From NCBI GenBank assembly GCA_023333565.1, contig JAJKFH010003165.1:1364001-1428000 (forward strand): a DNA stretch of 64,000 bases. The letters run 5' to 3'. The notes beneath the pieces are model-generated. The model was given only the letters and a program-made list of their open reading frames with translations, was not told where the DNA came from and did not search any database. This DNA is from Puffinus mauretanicus (lineage: Eukaryota; Chordata; Aves; Procellariiformes; Procellariidae). Shown here one piece after another: positions 11,858-23,359 of this stretch (position 1 is the first letter of the stretch; every line of letters starts with the position of its first letter). The position numbers and the translations under genes were made by a program.

Positions 11858-13129
11858 CCACCCACCAAACCAAACCAACAAAAAAAACCAAACCAAAAAT
11901 CTCAGGCAAGAGTAAGTTTATTGTTGAAATGGATTTCAGAAGTGTGTTAAGAAATTTTTAAGCTCAAAAAGAGACTTTTTTCCTACTCTGGATCCCTCAT
12001 GCAAAGCAGGTCACCCAGTAATTTTAAAAGGTAGAAGAGGATTTGTGGCCTCCACAGGAAAATAGGAATTAGGCCTTAATACTTACTATTGAAATCAAGG
12101 GACAATTTCACTTCATGACTAGCGAAATAGAAAGAACTTCAGAACACTGAAGTGAGCCTCATCTAACCAAATTCACATCTACAGCCAACAAGAAAGCTAC
12201 TTCAGTAGGGACCATGGGCCCTCTGCATCTGCCAGGGGTACTCGGTGCTTCCCATCATAATGGCCTTCTGCTGTTGCTTAGCTCTGGCAATGTCACACAG
12301 ATGAGACTAGCATTTACTATAAAAAACAGTCCTTCCCTCAATCTGAGTTTTCCAGAGACCTTGATGTAAAATAACTCATTTTCAGAAACCAAGGCTGGGG
12401 AGAGCATGATATTTTTCTCATAAAAATTATTGACAGGTAGGTTTTTCAAAACGCTATGCCTTCCAACAGGACAACAGAACACTTTAACCTCTTGAGATCT
12501 TTACTAGTCCTTTTCCCCGTGAGCTAAATGCAGTTTTAATTAGTTACAAAACAATGCTAGAAGTTGCCAAGAAACTCCCACTTCATTCATGAAGATCAAG
12601 AAAATAAATGTCTGTGCTAGAAGTGTCTTCTAAACTTTCTTTTGCTCTTTGCTCTTTATTCCGCTCAGAAAATATCCATTCCCAAAACATTTCTCTTTGA
12701 GCATTTGTTGTTTGAGAAATGCTGGTACATTTTTCTCCTAAAGGGAGAAGGCAGATGAACAGAGATACTCCTGTAGACCCCTGAGCTCAAAGAGGGCAGA
12801 TGCCTGAAGTCTCTGCCTGTTGCCATGCAATAGGTCCAATTTCCCTGACAATAATCCCTTCCCTGTCCACACTCCAGCAGGGGAAGTTCTTCTCGGTAAC
12901 AAGATGTATCTTTGAAACGTGGAGCTGCTGAAGTCTTTTTTTATACTGGCCATATTGAGTTGGATGAAAGGCAAAATACACATCCATCACGCAATGGCAT
13001 TTTTGTACATTTGAAAACTTATGTTCCTCCTCGGTCTTCTCCCCTCTAGGCTTAACAACACTGATCTCCTATTATGATCTCCAATTCAAGGTAGTATTTC
13101 TCAGATCCCAGCTTGCTTTCTTGTTTCCT

Positions 13130-13215
13130 TCTGGACTGAAATTGGTCCACATCTTTCTAGAAAGTCTTACCAAAGCTGAGTAGAACAAAATAATTACTTT
13201 GCATGTCTCACATAA
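13130..13215 (-). mobile_element. Short CR1 relic, minus strand
   Basis: Read on the plus strand, the segment with GGTCCACATCTTTCTAGAAA and AAAGCTGAGTAGAACAAAAT follows, with gaps, the antisense of the CR1 3' region (the part encoding the C-terminal portion of ORF2, normally containing GGACACAGTACTCC between them). Only about 85 bases are alignable by eye and the similarity is low, so it is an old fragment. Confidence 0.45.
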
Positions 13216-14580
13216 AGCCCTGCTTAAACTTTAGTGTAATGTTTACACTTTGCAATTACACGATAACCTTACAGAGGCCCTTAATTCGAAGCAGGAGTCA
13301 AATTTCCATACTTAGTTTTTTCCTTGGCCAACTACTTCGAATACAGACCTTCACAGAACCCCAAGTCCCCTTCCATTGCCTCCTCCTGATGAGTACTAAT
13401 CAGTGACTGAAGAGTGACATGCGGAGCTGACACTACACAACTTGAAAGCTCTTAGTGTGACTTTCCTGTGACACCAGCTTCATTATACATCTGGTCCCAG
13501 ATACAGCAAATACAGACTACTAAAAGAAACATTCCACTTCATTTGGGGTCCTTGATACGGACTTCGTATTTTTTGTTGCATTCACAAAGACCCATTACCC
13601 CCTATATCAAACAACTCATTTAGTTTCTTCCAAAAGTTCATAAATCATTTACCTTAAGACACAGTTAATATGCAAAGACCTTATTATCACCACAGCAGGC
13701 AATTTTTCCGCAACAGTTCACAGAGACTGAACTTGATAGGAGAAAAAGAAAAAAAAGTCATAATAAATATGATACGGCCAACAGGGTGTCTGATTGAAGA
13801 GCACTCTCACACCATGCAAAAGCAGTCTTTGGGGACTTCATTATGCTTTTTATCCTGACTTCTTCAGTCTTCTTCCTCATTCCCATTGTCACAACAAAAA
13901 TGACAAAGCTCCTAATAATAAATGTGATACATAACTTACATTCACAGCCATGACATCACAGTCAATCCATGTAGATGAATGAAGCAAGTAACTCCTTTTA
14001 AACAGCAGAAATCATTATCTAAATACAACAAAATGAATTATAGCTCAGTATATTAACTGCAGTGTCAATCACACCACTCAGTTCTTTAAATTAAGCTGCA
14101 ACAGCCACCAGCATCATTCTCTCACTCTTATGCTTGCCCCTGCTTAAAAGATTCTTCAAAAAGTAACTGGAAGATTACATTTGTATTTTTTATTTTAATT
14201 AAAAGGTTTTTTTGGATCACTTTGAGCTTCAGATCTATTATCAAGTACAAAAGAATCATGAATAAATCTAACCACATCTATCATAGCTTCAAGCTATCCT
14301 AAGACGGTTGCAGATAATCTGAATAAGCAGGATTTTAAAGAACTATCAGCTTATCAGTCATTCCTCTGGTTATGTCAATATCAGAATATCTGTATTTTTA
14401 GATATATAAAGTGTGCAAGGACGCTTTCTACTGCTTTTTGGTCTTGCTGGATTCACACTGCTAGGCAAAGAAAAAATTAGGTTTTCCTAAATACATCAGA
14501 ACTGTAACAATGGACACCTTAGTACTCAGAAGTCAAACAGTATAGGAGAGCATTTACTTGCCTCTTGTCATATTGCCTGT
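13216..14580. other. Unique non-coding stretch
   Basis: No gene or repeat is recognised. It contains short A-rich and T-rich tracts and chance-length open frames only. Confidence 0.55.
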
Positions 14581-14589
14581 TTGCCACTT

Positions 14590-14770
14590 GCTATCAAAGC
14601 GCTCTCCACAGTTAGGCAATGTGGCTCGGCAGAAAACCTGTGGGCTGTTTTCTCTCTTGCCCAACAGCTTGCAATGTGACCTTCAGCAAACCACCTCCTG
14701 TCTCAGTCTCCGTGGAACAGAGGTACCATGCTTGCTGCCTTCATGTGCTATATACGGCCAAGCTACAATG
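14590..14770 (+). mobile_element. Possible old MIR-like SINE
   Basis: The order of motifs GCCACTTGCTATC, then CTTGCAATGTGACCTTCAGCA, then CTCAGTCTCCGTGGAACAGAGG resembles the conserved central core of amniote MIR elements (a GTGACCTTGGGCAAG-type core followed by CCTCAGTTTCC). Bird genomes retain some ancient MIR copies. The similarity is partial and no flanking repeats or tRNA-like promoter are clear. A local alignment to the MIR consensus would settle it. Confidence 0.35.
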
Positions 14771-15589
14771 ATGATGCACACTGCTCAAAGGTGACACACT
14801 CACCACAAAACTCACACTTATCTCAGCAAGACAGAATTTTACCCTCTGAGGATTCAAAAAGTATTTATTCGTTACTGAAATTACCAAAAGACACATTCAG
14901 TACCTGTTGAAGAAAAGACTGAAAATGAACTTTTAATACAGTCAAATGACACAGAAATGGCAACCAAATTCAGCCGTTCCTTACATTCAGTACATTTTCC
15001 CTGAACACCATTCATGCAAAACAAAATTAAAGCCAAAAGATCAGGACATCAAAATTAAAACATTAACCCAAAGGACATTCAACAGACATTTTCTATTCTA
15101 CTTACTTTCTTGCACCTAGATAACAAACAATGTTAGTTACATTAAAAAAAGATGAATTTTGTACATGCCTGCGGGATGGGATCCCTTGTCTCCACAAAAT
15201 GCACAGCAGAGTCCTTTAAGCTTTCTGGAGGAGACATCCATGCACTTCAGGTGACTGTTCCACAAGGAGGTATAAGGCCACAGATGCCCTCAAGCAAGAC
15301 ATGAAGGCAAGAAACGCCTTACTGAGAAAGCCAGACCCCAACTCCAGCTGGAGAGCAGACAACGCGCTAACCAGAGCATCACCCCAAAGGCCTTCAGTGT
15401 CTGAAACCTAACCCCGCCCTGGGACCTTCTTTCTTGAAGCCAAGACCCAAGAAGTAGCACTAAGGTCAGTCCACTGCTCAGTGCCCACATTTCTGGATTC
15501 TAACTGCACAGCTTCATCATCTGCCTCACAACAACCTCCAAACACTCCTGAATTAATAAAAAAAAAAAAAACCTCCAACTGTGCCACCT

Positions 15590-15626
15590 TGAAATCCATT
15601 TCATGCTCTCTGAAATCCATTTCATA
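15590..15626. repeat. Two tandem copies of a hyphenated palindrome
   Basis: TGAAATCCATTTCAT occurs at 15590-15604 and again at 15611-15625, a 21-bp period. Each copy contains the inverted repeat TGAAAT-CC-ATTTCA, so the locus has two adjacent perfect 6-bp dyads. It could be a dimer binding site or a chance slippage duplication. Confidence 0.6.
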
Positions 15627-16172
15627 CTGTAAGCCAAAGGAGGAAGACAGAAGGCAGAGGCTACTGCAAGGAAAACCCTACCCAACCGTGTTCTCTCAGC
15701 GTGGAACTCGGTTACGCTTACCAAGAAAAGAAGAAAAAATACCATTAAAGGCATTCACAGGACTCATTAAGAAGAAATTATTTTATTACATAAAAGCCTA
15801 TATGCTGCATAATGCATAAGTAGAACTGGAATTGGGTATTTTTTTAGTATAAATTTTCTGAAGAAGATTGTTTGGAAAGCAAAGTCAATGCTTACAACCT
15901 AATTATGAAGGATAAGCCATGCACAAGAGGTAGGGAACTTTGTCAAAATATTGCTTTCTTTTCCCCAGTAATTAACAACTCTGAAACAAGTCACCTGCAC
16001 TCCTTACAATGTAAGAGTTCAATGTATCTCATGTTTATTCCAAACAACAAAAACCATACTAAACAACAGGGCAGTTTAATCATAACTCTTGAAAGTTACA
16101 GCACCTTCCAGTACTGAAAGCAGGACGACTTAAAGAGAGTGACTTGTATTCTAATACCCCTGAGGACACCTT

Positions 16173-16191
16173 AAAAAAAAAAAAAAAAAAA
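16173..16191 (+). repeat. Poly(A) tract, 19 bases
   Basis: A plain A homopolymer. No processed gene copy is recognised immediately upstream, so it is annotated only as a simple repeat. Confidence 0.7.
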
Positions 16192-17199
16192 GTTTAATTC
16201 CTCAGCTATAGCATTTTGAAAAAAAAAAAAGCTAACTCAAAAGGTATTAAGTTTAAAGGGATTTGTACTAGGATTCAACTTGGGAAAAAAAAAAAGGTTT
16301 TTTTGGTGCTTTAAAAATGACCAATTTTGCTAAACTTAAAATAATTATGTGCTCAGTCAAGCATGACATGTATAAACAGATTCCTCATCAACATGCCCTT
16401 CTACTATATATAAAATTCTAAGTTCAAAAGTATTCAAAAGGCCAAAAGAAAAACCTACTGCTAGTAAACTGCTAAAAACATTGGGGGAGTGTTTTTTTAC
16501 AAAAACCAAAACACTAGTATGTCAATTCACTAATAAGTGATGGAGCTACAATAGTAACAAACAAATGTAAAAGTAGTACTTTTCTATATTGAGTTGCCTT
16601 TTTTTTTTCTTACTGTGAAAACACACTATTAATATATTAAAATTAGCAAAGAGTTTTTAAAAAGCTAGCCAAGGAGAATATAGTTAATACAATATGGATG
16701 TAAAGAAAAATTTTATTTCAACGTAATTCCAAATTATATTTTGCAAGTTTAGGAATTTGATTGATAATAGTTCTCCAATGGTGATTACCAACATGTCACC
16801 TTTGATTGACTATATTTCTAGCAACATCCTACGATCTCCAGTGTTTTCATTAAATTACCTGAAAAAAAATTACTGCTTAGCCATCTGATGATACAAAACC
16901 AGGTAATAAATAATTAAGCCAAGAAAATCAGTGGTATGGATTACTGAAGACAGTGATTTGACTTCAATAAACAACAAGGCTCAAAGAAAGAGCCACAGAT
17001 TTACCAAAAATTTCAAAAATAAAAAATAAGAAGGCTGCACTTAAAGATTGATGAGCTTCTGTCTGAAAAACCTCTAAACAAGATATAGGGTTCATAAGAG
17101 CTAACAAATGAAGCAAACTTCCTACAAAAACATGCAGGGAAATGAATAAAATTAATCTTAAATCTATACACTGGAATATTAGAGAGACTGTATGACCTC

Positions 17200-17580
17200 T
17201 GTTGTTGTCGCAGCTCCCCCAAGACAGTACCAGAGAATAATATCCAATTTGGGTGCCCACATATTGAAGAGGGTTCAGAAAAGAGCCAAGAGAATAACTG
17301 AAGGGACTGAAAAGCACGTTTTACAGTGAGCACACCAAAACATGTAACTCCGTTAGCTTGTCAGGAAGAAGGCTAAGAGGCAAGTTAATACAAATTGAGA
17401 ATAAAGAGCTCTCTAAATCAACCGTTGTAGCCATGCTGTCTCAGACTAGAAAAGGTCACCATATAATAAAAAAAAAAAAAAAAACAACAAAAACCAAAAA
17501 GCTGTGAAACTCACTACCCTTTGGAAGTACTCAGAAGAGGAAAAACAAAGGCTAAAAGGCAGCACTGTTTTTCAAGAGAA
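17200..17580 (+). mobile_element. Ancient CR1-type LINE relic
   Basis: Segments such as CCAATTTGGGTGCCCACATA, GGTTCAGAAAAGAGCCAAGA and the following AGGCTAAGAGGCAAGTTAAT match, with many substitutions, the part of CR1-like LINEs that encodes the C-terminus of ORF2 (normally LERVQRR..., YEERL..., LEKRRLRGDL). The later piece GTGAAACTCACTACC at about 17501-17516 resembles the CR1 3' region, where the ancestral text reads as a GGAACTCACTGCC-type motif. A 17-base poly(A) run interrupts it. It is frameshifted throughout and non-functional. Confidence 0.55.
17468..17484 (+). repeat. Poly(A) tract, 17 bases
   Basis: An A homopolymer followed by CAACAAAAACC low complexity, lying inside the old CR1 relic. 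Confidence 0.7.
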
Positions 17581-19229
17581 ATATTTAGAACATGAAACAG
17601 CAAAGGGAATGGGAAGAGCACTAACACAGACTTCTCCCTCTTTCTGCCTTCCTTGTGCTGTAGCTGACCAAAAGAGCTCGATCAAACAGAAGAAAAGCTT
17701 TGTTACATGAAGATGCCTTAGTTAACCCACTGGAGTTATCAAAAGAAAAACCAAAGCTGTCAGCAATCACACAGTATACATAAAGATGATATGCAAATAT
17801 ACTGATGACAGCAACATTTCAAACAGTATTTACACAACTGGTTCGATATTAAGGCCTTTTTTTTTTTTTAAACGAAGTCAGCTAAAAGATGAATGTACAG
17901 AAACAAATGGCAATACACTTTTTTTTCCTGAAGGCATTAGGCCAGCTGTGATTCTCTACACAACCTTTTGAGATGCATATTTAAATGAATATTTATGTTT
18001 TTTTCTCTGAAAATTATATTTATCAAAAACACCCAACAGATGTTACCACTTTTCCAGATGCTGTCCCGAATCAGCACCCAGCACTGAAGGTGCCCAGACC
18101 CGCCCTGCTCCTTGCCAGGCAGGCAGCAAACCACAGCCCGTGAGCCGAGTCGGGTGGTGGCACCCACGTCAGTCCCTACAGATCAAATACAGGACCAGAT
18201 TTTCACGAATAGGAGACACAAGCATGCACACATGGAGTCCCAAGTATCACCTGGCACGGGCACATGCGCACAAGACAACTTACGAAGTAAACCACTTGGT
18301 TAAATTCATATGAAAGCAACCCAGTGTTTTAAGCAGAAGGTGTCCTAGCAGCAAAGAGGGGAATCCACACCCTTTGAAGCTAAGAGCCCTCTCTTCTCAA
18401 GTGTTTTGGTCCTGAGAAAGGCCTACCAACACGAAACCAAGCATCAAAGCTTAGTACTCAACAAGCCTGGCCTCTAAATCAGTCATTGCATTAATGCAGG
18501 CTGGGTGTATTGAAACTGAGGGTCTACCTGCCTGGGCATCGGTATTGCTCTCCACAGGAGCCTCTGGCGTGGGCTGCCTAGCAAAGCCACCTGCCCCATA
18601 GCGAGGACCCTTATTTGAGTCACAGGACATTGGATCAAGGATAAACAGATGTATGGCGTCAGCCAAGGCAGGCCACCATACCTGCATAAGAACATGTTTA
18701 GATTATACCGAGAGGGGACACAAGTCCAAGTTTTCTCCCTGCCTCAGATTCGAGGCTGGCCTCCAAACAACATGGAGGCAAAAACCAACCTGAATCCAAA
18801 CAGGGGACCAGGTCACAGCACAGACTACGGGTCCTTTCAGACCTCAGCACAGAGATGTCTCACATCGTTATTATGGCAAACATGCAGAACACCCATCAGG
18901 AAAGAAAACTTACGATGTTTGCACCTCACAGAAAAAACTTTCTGCTTAAAGCCAAAAGAAACACACCAAGCTGCAAACAAGCAACCATTAGCCATGACCC
19001 AGCATAAGCACTGCTAGCAGTGCACCACTGAAATCTGCAGTAACAAGTTGGGAGGCATCATCAGAGGACATGATATTATCCAAGAAGAACTGAGTAACAC
19101 TGAAAACTAGAATAAGGAGAATTACACAAAGTTGAAACTTAATAATTAAACAACACTAGAAACATCAAGCATATTAACATAAAATTATTAATTTTAAAAA
19201 AAAGGGAGAAGCAGCTCTGCTTACTAGTT
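17581..19229. other. Unique non-coding stretch with GC-richer middle
   Basis: No gene is recognised. 18.06-18.30 kb and 18.45-18.90 kb are GC-richer than their surroundings. They contain open frames (18451-18687 minus, 18649-19017 plus) of about 80-120 codons without recognisable motifs. They could be old repeats I cannot name or weakly conserved non-coding DNA. Confidence 0.5.
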
Positions 19230-19460
19230 AATCACAGGATTGAGTTATGAGCCACCAATGTTATGTGGCCATGAAAGGAAGAAATTCAATCCTAGGATGC
19301 AGCAGTAGAAGCGTACATTAGAGATATGAAACATTAAGGTCACTTTACAAGCCCTACATAGAACCTCATCTACAGTATTTTTTACTTCCTGTTCTCTTTT
19401 CAGAAAGATAATGGAAAAGGTGCAGTACCCTTCATGAAATTGCCACTGAGCCACGTCCAG
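19230..19460 (+). mobile_element. Ancient CR1 relic
   Basis: The order AATCCTAGGATGCAGCAGTAGAAG, AGAACCTCATCTACAGTATTT and TTTTCAGAAAGATAATGGAAAAGGTGCAG follows the plus-sense CR1 region that normally contains AGGCCTCATCTGGAGTATTGTG and CAGAAAGATGTGGA. Substitutions are frequent and no frame remains open, so this is an old copy. Confidence 0.55.
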
Positions 19461-19844
19461 TTATCATGAAACAGCTATGATTTGACTCTCAAGGACTCTG
19501 CCTCCATCCTTCAAAACTTCAGATTTTTCTGACACTTTTCTACTAGGACAGTTACCTCAAAATCTTTATGCACATGAAGTCTGTGTTCACAGAGGCAAGC
19601 TTTTTACTTCAGAGTTGTACAGACATCGACCTTTATTTTGTGAGACTGCTCCGTAACAGGATCTCAAAGGGGATCTTAAAATTTAGTGTCAGCTACCTCC
19701 TGGTTCTACAGTTGGAGCTACAGGAGTTGCATACACTCTTCTGCGTATCGCCATGGACTGCCTGCTATTGCCAACATTTATGGGTGTACCGCAGCATTGT
19801 TTCTTATAAGCACCTTAAAAAAAAAAAAAAATTCATTACAAGGC

Positions 19845-20005
19845 CAGTCAAGCATTGGAACAGGTTGCCCAAAGACCTAAACTGGAGCAGAGCCTGGAGC
19901 ATCTCAAATTCAGTACTGACCTTGCTTTGAGAAAGAGGTTGAATTGGAGTCCTCCTGAGGTCCCTCTGCCCCCTGAACGACTCTATGACTGCTCGTTCCA
20001 GTCAA
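19845..20005 (+). mobile_element. CR1 3'-terminal relic
   Basis: AAGCATTGGAACAGGTTGCCC is close to the CR1 motif just before the 3' untranslated region. The stretch then continues through CCTCCTGAGGTCCCTCTGCC and ends at GACTCTATGACTG, a decayed form of the CR1 octamer tail ATTCTATG. Orientation matches the relic at 19.23-19.46 kb, so the two may be remnants of the same or neighbouring insertions. Confidence 0.7.
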
Positions 20006-21274
20006 CACCAGCCTGGTCTTTGCTGACTCCCTTCCCATGATAACAGTACATAATACCTCTATATATAAACTGACTGCAATAGAAAGCCCAAGTACCGTGG
20101 CAAGTTTCTCTTCCTCAGATAACAACTTTTGCAGCTCATGCTAAAAGCACGCTGTCACTTCCAGCAACACATGACGTATTTATCCTCTTTTAGAACTTTT
20201 GCTGGAGAGCGGTTTCACAGAGCACGTCGCCAAAGTGAAAAGCATCAACTACACATTTCTATTTCTGTACAGAACTGCCACCCAGCCTCATGCCCTGCAG
20301 ACTACCAAGCAGCTGCTCTGCCAGCTCCCATGGCCTTACGTGGCAAAAAGCCTGAACAGCAGGCAATTGTAATCATTTTCTTAAGGACCCTGAGGTTTCC
20401 TCTCATCTCTCCTCCTCTCACACATTTCCCACATTCCCCCACTTTTTATATAGATCTGGTTCTTTTCATTCTTTATTTCACTGGCTCATCAGAAAATCCC
20501 AAGCTAAGAATAATATTGCTCCTGTTTTCTCTTCACAAGTACCCAACACCCAAACCCAACACTGGATAACTGCCATCTTTCAGATTATTAAAGGGTTTAT
20601 TTTAAACAAAAGATTTAAAAACAACAAGCAACAACAAAAATTACAGTTACATGATATGATTTCAGTCTTAAAAACAGCCACAGACAAAAAACAGATTCAG
20701 GAACTGTTTGGTTAGTCCAAAGGCTAGTAAAGAATGAGCCCAGACAGAACTGGTGAACCTAATTAATTTAACTAATTTTGTATCATGCCTCTTTGAGGCA
20801 GAAGTCATTTTTCAGCAAACCACTGAAACGATCTTCTATGTGTGTCAAATTACAAGTACAGATTTACCCTTGTCTTATACCCATTCCTATTTTATGACTG
20901 TATCTGCACCTGTATCTCTCTGACACCACTGAAGGTAAGGACTGACGGTTTCTGGCAAGTAACACACGTGCCTGAAGGAGCACACAAGTATGAACAAAGG
21001 GGCTGGGATTCACTTTGCCTGACCTAACTGCCTGCGCTCCATTTTAGGATAAAGGAAGAGACAGAAATGGGCACTGGACATAGAAAAAGCAACAAATCAT
21101 CCTTTGCTAATACCTCACTCAACCGATTACTACACAAAACTAGCCAAACCACCTCAGACTAGATGCTAATTTCTCGTCTGCTCTCAGTCTGTTTCTAAAA
21201 TGCTTGAGCTCCAGGTGAGGATGTGCTTCGGCACGAGGAGAGTCTGAATAGCTGGGCATGGGTGAGAAAAGTTG

Positions 21275-21480
21275 TCTTGACTGCCTACGCCGTAAGGCCC
21301 GGTGTCCGCGGATGGGCAACAGAGACCAAGAGACATGGGAAGCAGGAGTGCTGGAGCCCACCCAAAACCAAGGAAACGCAGCAGCCTTGATCCGGTCCCG
21401 AGGCTCGGGCACCCCAGCTTGTGAAGCGCTCGCAGGGAAGGGCTGCTCAGCCAGTCCCGGGCACGCGCGCTGCAGTGTTA
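21275..21480. promoter_or_regulatory. CpG-rich patch
   Basis: By eye there are about fifteen CpG dinucleotides in 200 bases, including CCGCGG and ACGCGCGC, in a background where CpG is rare. CpG retention can mark an unmethylated promoter or enhancer, or a young GC-rich insertion. No core promoter motif or clear exon is attached. Confidence 0.3.
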
Positions 21481-21591
21481 TCAGCTACTGACAATTCCGC
21501 TAGTGCGGTCTATGCTTCAGAGTTTATTCATCTCATAATTAAGTTCTCATAAGTACACTTGAGTTAATTTGGAAGAGCACATGCACATGAT

Positions 21592-21616
21592 GAGAGAGAG
21601 AGAGAGAGAAAGAGAA
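21592..21616. repeat. (GA)n microsatellite
   Basis: About ten GA/AG units with one AA interruption. An ordinary simple repeat. Confidence 0.75.
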
Positions 21617-22988
21617 TGATTTAGAAGAGTAAATACAGGAGTACTATTAAAAAGGCAAAGCACTCCACAATCACACTAGTAGCAATCTTACAATAGTATC
21701 AGGTATTTTCTCAAAATGCAACTCAGCAGTGCAGGACTTTGTCAGACACCTTCCACAGTTCAAAGACTGAGAATATTCTGTCATTTTTATTTCTTCAGAG
21801 ACAATTCTTCAGTAGATTTTTAAAACCATGACATTTCAGGTAGTAAAAAAAAAAAAATTCACTAGTGCAGGACTCAATTTAACCCATTCTGGGACTTCTT
21901 ATCTCCCAGTCCCAGTTGCTTCACTTACTAGTCTAGTTTCTCACTAGAGAAAGTCTCTGGGAAGAGGAGCAGCAGAATACTAAGTATTTTGTCCATTCAA
22001 TTATGGAAGGTTTATAAAGAAAAAAGAATTTCTCTAGCTCACCTAGACAGAATAAGCACAAGGCTGAGAAAAAAGTTTTAAAGGACCTTCTGAACAGAGG
22101 TAACAAAATCCGAAATGCTATCAATGTCACATTTTCAACTATACATTCGTATTTCTTATTATTGGCATCTTTATGTACACCTCAAAGAAAATAAACCAAA
22201 ATTTCCAGTGGAACATAAAACCATGTGGAAAATGTGTATGGAGAGAATTCCCTCCCTCCCCCAAAAACACAATAGGGTCTTATGATACCAGACCGATTTT
22301 TGGCAAACCCAGCTGTATAAACTTCTTCATAACCATGTACCTAGGTCACATGCATGTGGTTCGCTTTAAAAGTTAAAGAAAACTACTCAACTTCTTGAAC
22401 TCATCTGATATTTGGAAATGGGTTTTGCAATTTTCCTCTGCCTGAAAAGCAAACTCAGTCTCTGCACAAGACTTTTATTCAAAAGCTACCAACTATCCTA
22501 CAAGAATTATGTCTCAACCAAATGGAAAACAATGAGGTTTGTTTCACTCCCACATGGAATCTAGCAAGTCTTCCATGAAAATAAGCTTCCTTAAAAATAG
22601 AGAACTACAGTTTGTGTTCATTTAGTCCCTCATCTACCCACAAAAAAGTATTCTTGCTAATGCCCTGGGACAGACTAAAGAAAAAAAAGAGATATAACAA
22701 CTAATAAACTAGTATATATCACTGTATTTATACTAAAGCACAATAACTGTTAAAAGCATTTCATTTCTGCAAGATGAAAACACATAAGAAAAGGAAGAAA
22801 ATCTTATAACCACTATGGACAGTTACTTTGGTTCCTGCTTTCATCTTTAAGTAGCTTCTCTTTGCCTTAAGAGATTTAAAAAAACCCCTCCTATTTCTTA
22901 TGCATGTGTTTCTCCTAAAAGTAGTCTGATCTAAATGCCAAACTACCTTGTGTGCCAGACAACTGCTTTTTATAACAAATAAAAATGT

Positions 22989-23037
22989 TTTTTTGGTTAT
23001 CACCTTGATATTTTTTGGCTATCGCCTTGGTATTTTT
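22989..23037. repeat. 22-bp tandem duplication
   Basis: A unit of T6 followed by GGTTATCACCTTGATA is followed directly by a copy reading T6 GGCTATCGCCTTGGTA, then a partial third T run. The two units differ at three positions, so the duplication is not recent. Confidence 0.65.
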
Positions 23038-23359
23038 CTAAAATATCCTAATTGCATCTTTTGTTTACTGAACAGATGTCATACATTCTGCTTTTAACAT
23101 CTAGCTATTTTCTCCTATGATCTATTAAAACATAATTATTTCCTGCTCAGCAGGTGCCACACAGCATTACTCCATGATGAGCCAGTCTATTTGATGTATC
23201 AAGCACAGACTGGAAAGCTGCTTTTTATTTTTATAAAGGAGGTTTCAAACAGAAAAAAAGGACTGGAGGGAAGGTTAAACAGCCTTACCAACCCTGAACC
23301 ATTCTAACTTTCACAGCATAATTTCCGAGGTAACTTTTCTTAATCCACTCTACTGTCAA

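Larger units (their letters stand above)
6393..13129. other. Unique AT-rich non-coding stretch
   Basis: No gene, RNA gene or transposon is recognised apart from the simple repeats and sites listed separately. Open frames such as 9801-10133 minus and 11611-11961 plus lack domain-like composition; the latter runs through a C10A25 homopolymer and ends in lysine/threonine/proline low complexity. A small CpG cluster lies at about 8.68-8.71 kb. It is probably intron or intergenic DNA. Confidence 0.6.
14771..17199. other. Unique AT-rich non-coding stretch
   Basis: No gene is recognised. It holds a tandem pair of palindromes near 15.6 kb and poly(A) tracts at 16.17 kb and near 16.22 and 16.29 kb. 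The open frames at 15290-15490 minus and 15481-15819 plus overlap on opposite strands and show no known motif. Confidence 0.55.
20006..23359. other. Unique non-coding stretch
   Basis: No gene or transposon is recognised. It holds a CpG-rich patch (21.27-21.48 kb), a short GA microsatellite, and a 22-bp tandem repeat at 22.99 kb. The open frame at 20129-20569 plus (146 codons) has no recognised motif and no matching splice or start context. Confidence 0.55.

Noticed and set aside
11611..11961. 116-codon plus-strand frame with a lysine-rich tail
   Set aside because: It runs through the C10A25 homopolymer pair, whose length is unreliable, and has no recognised motif.
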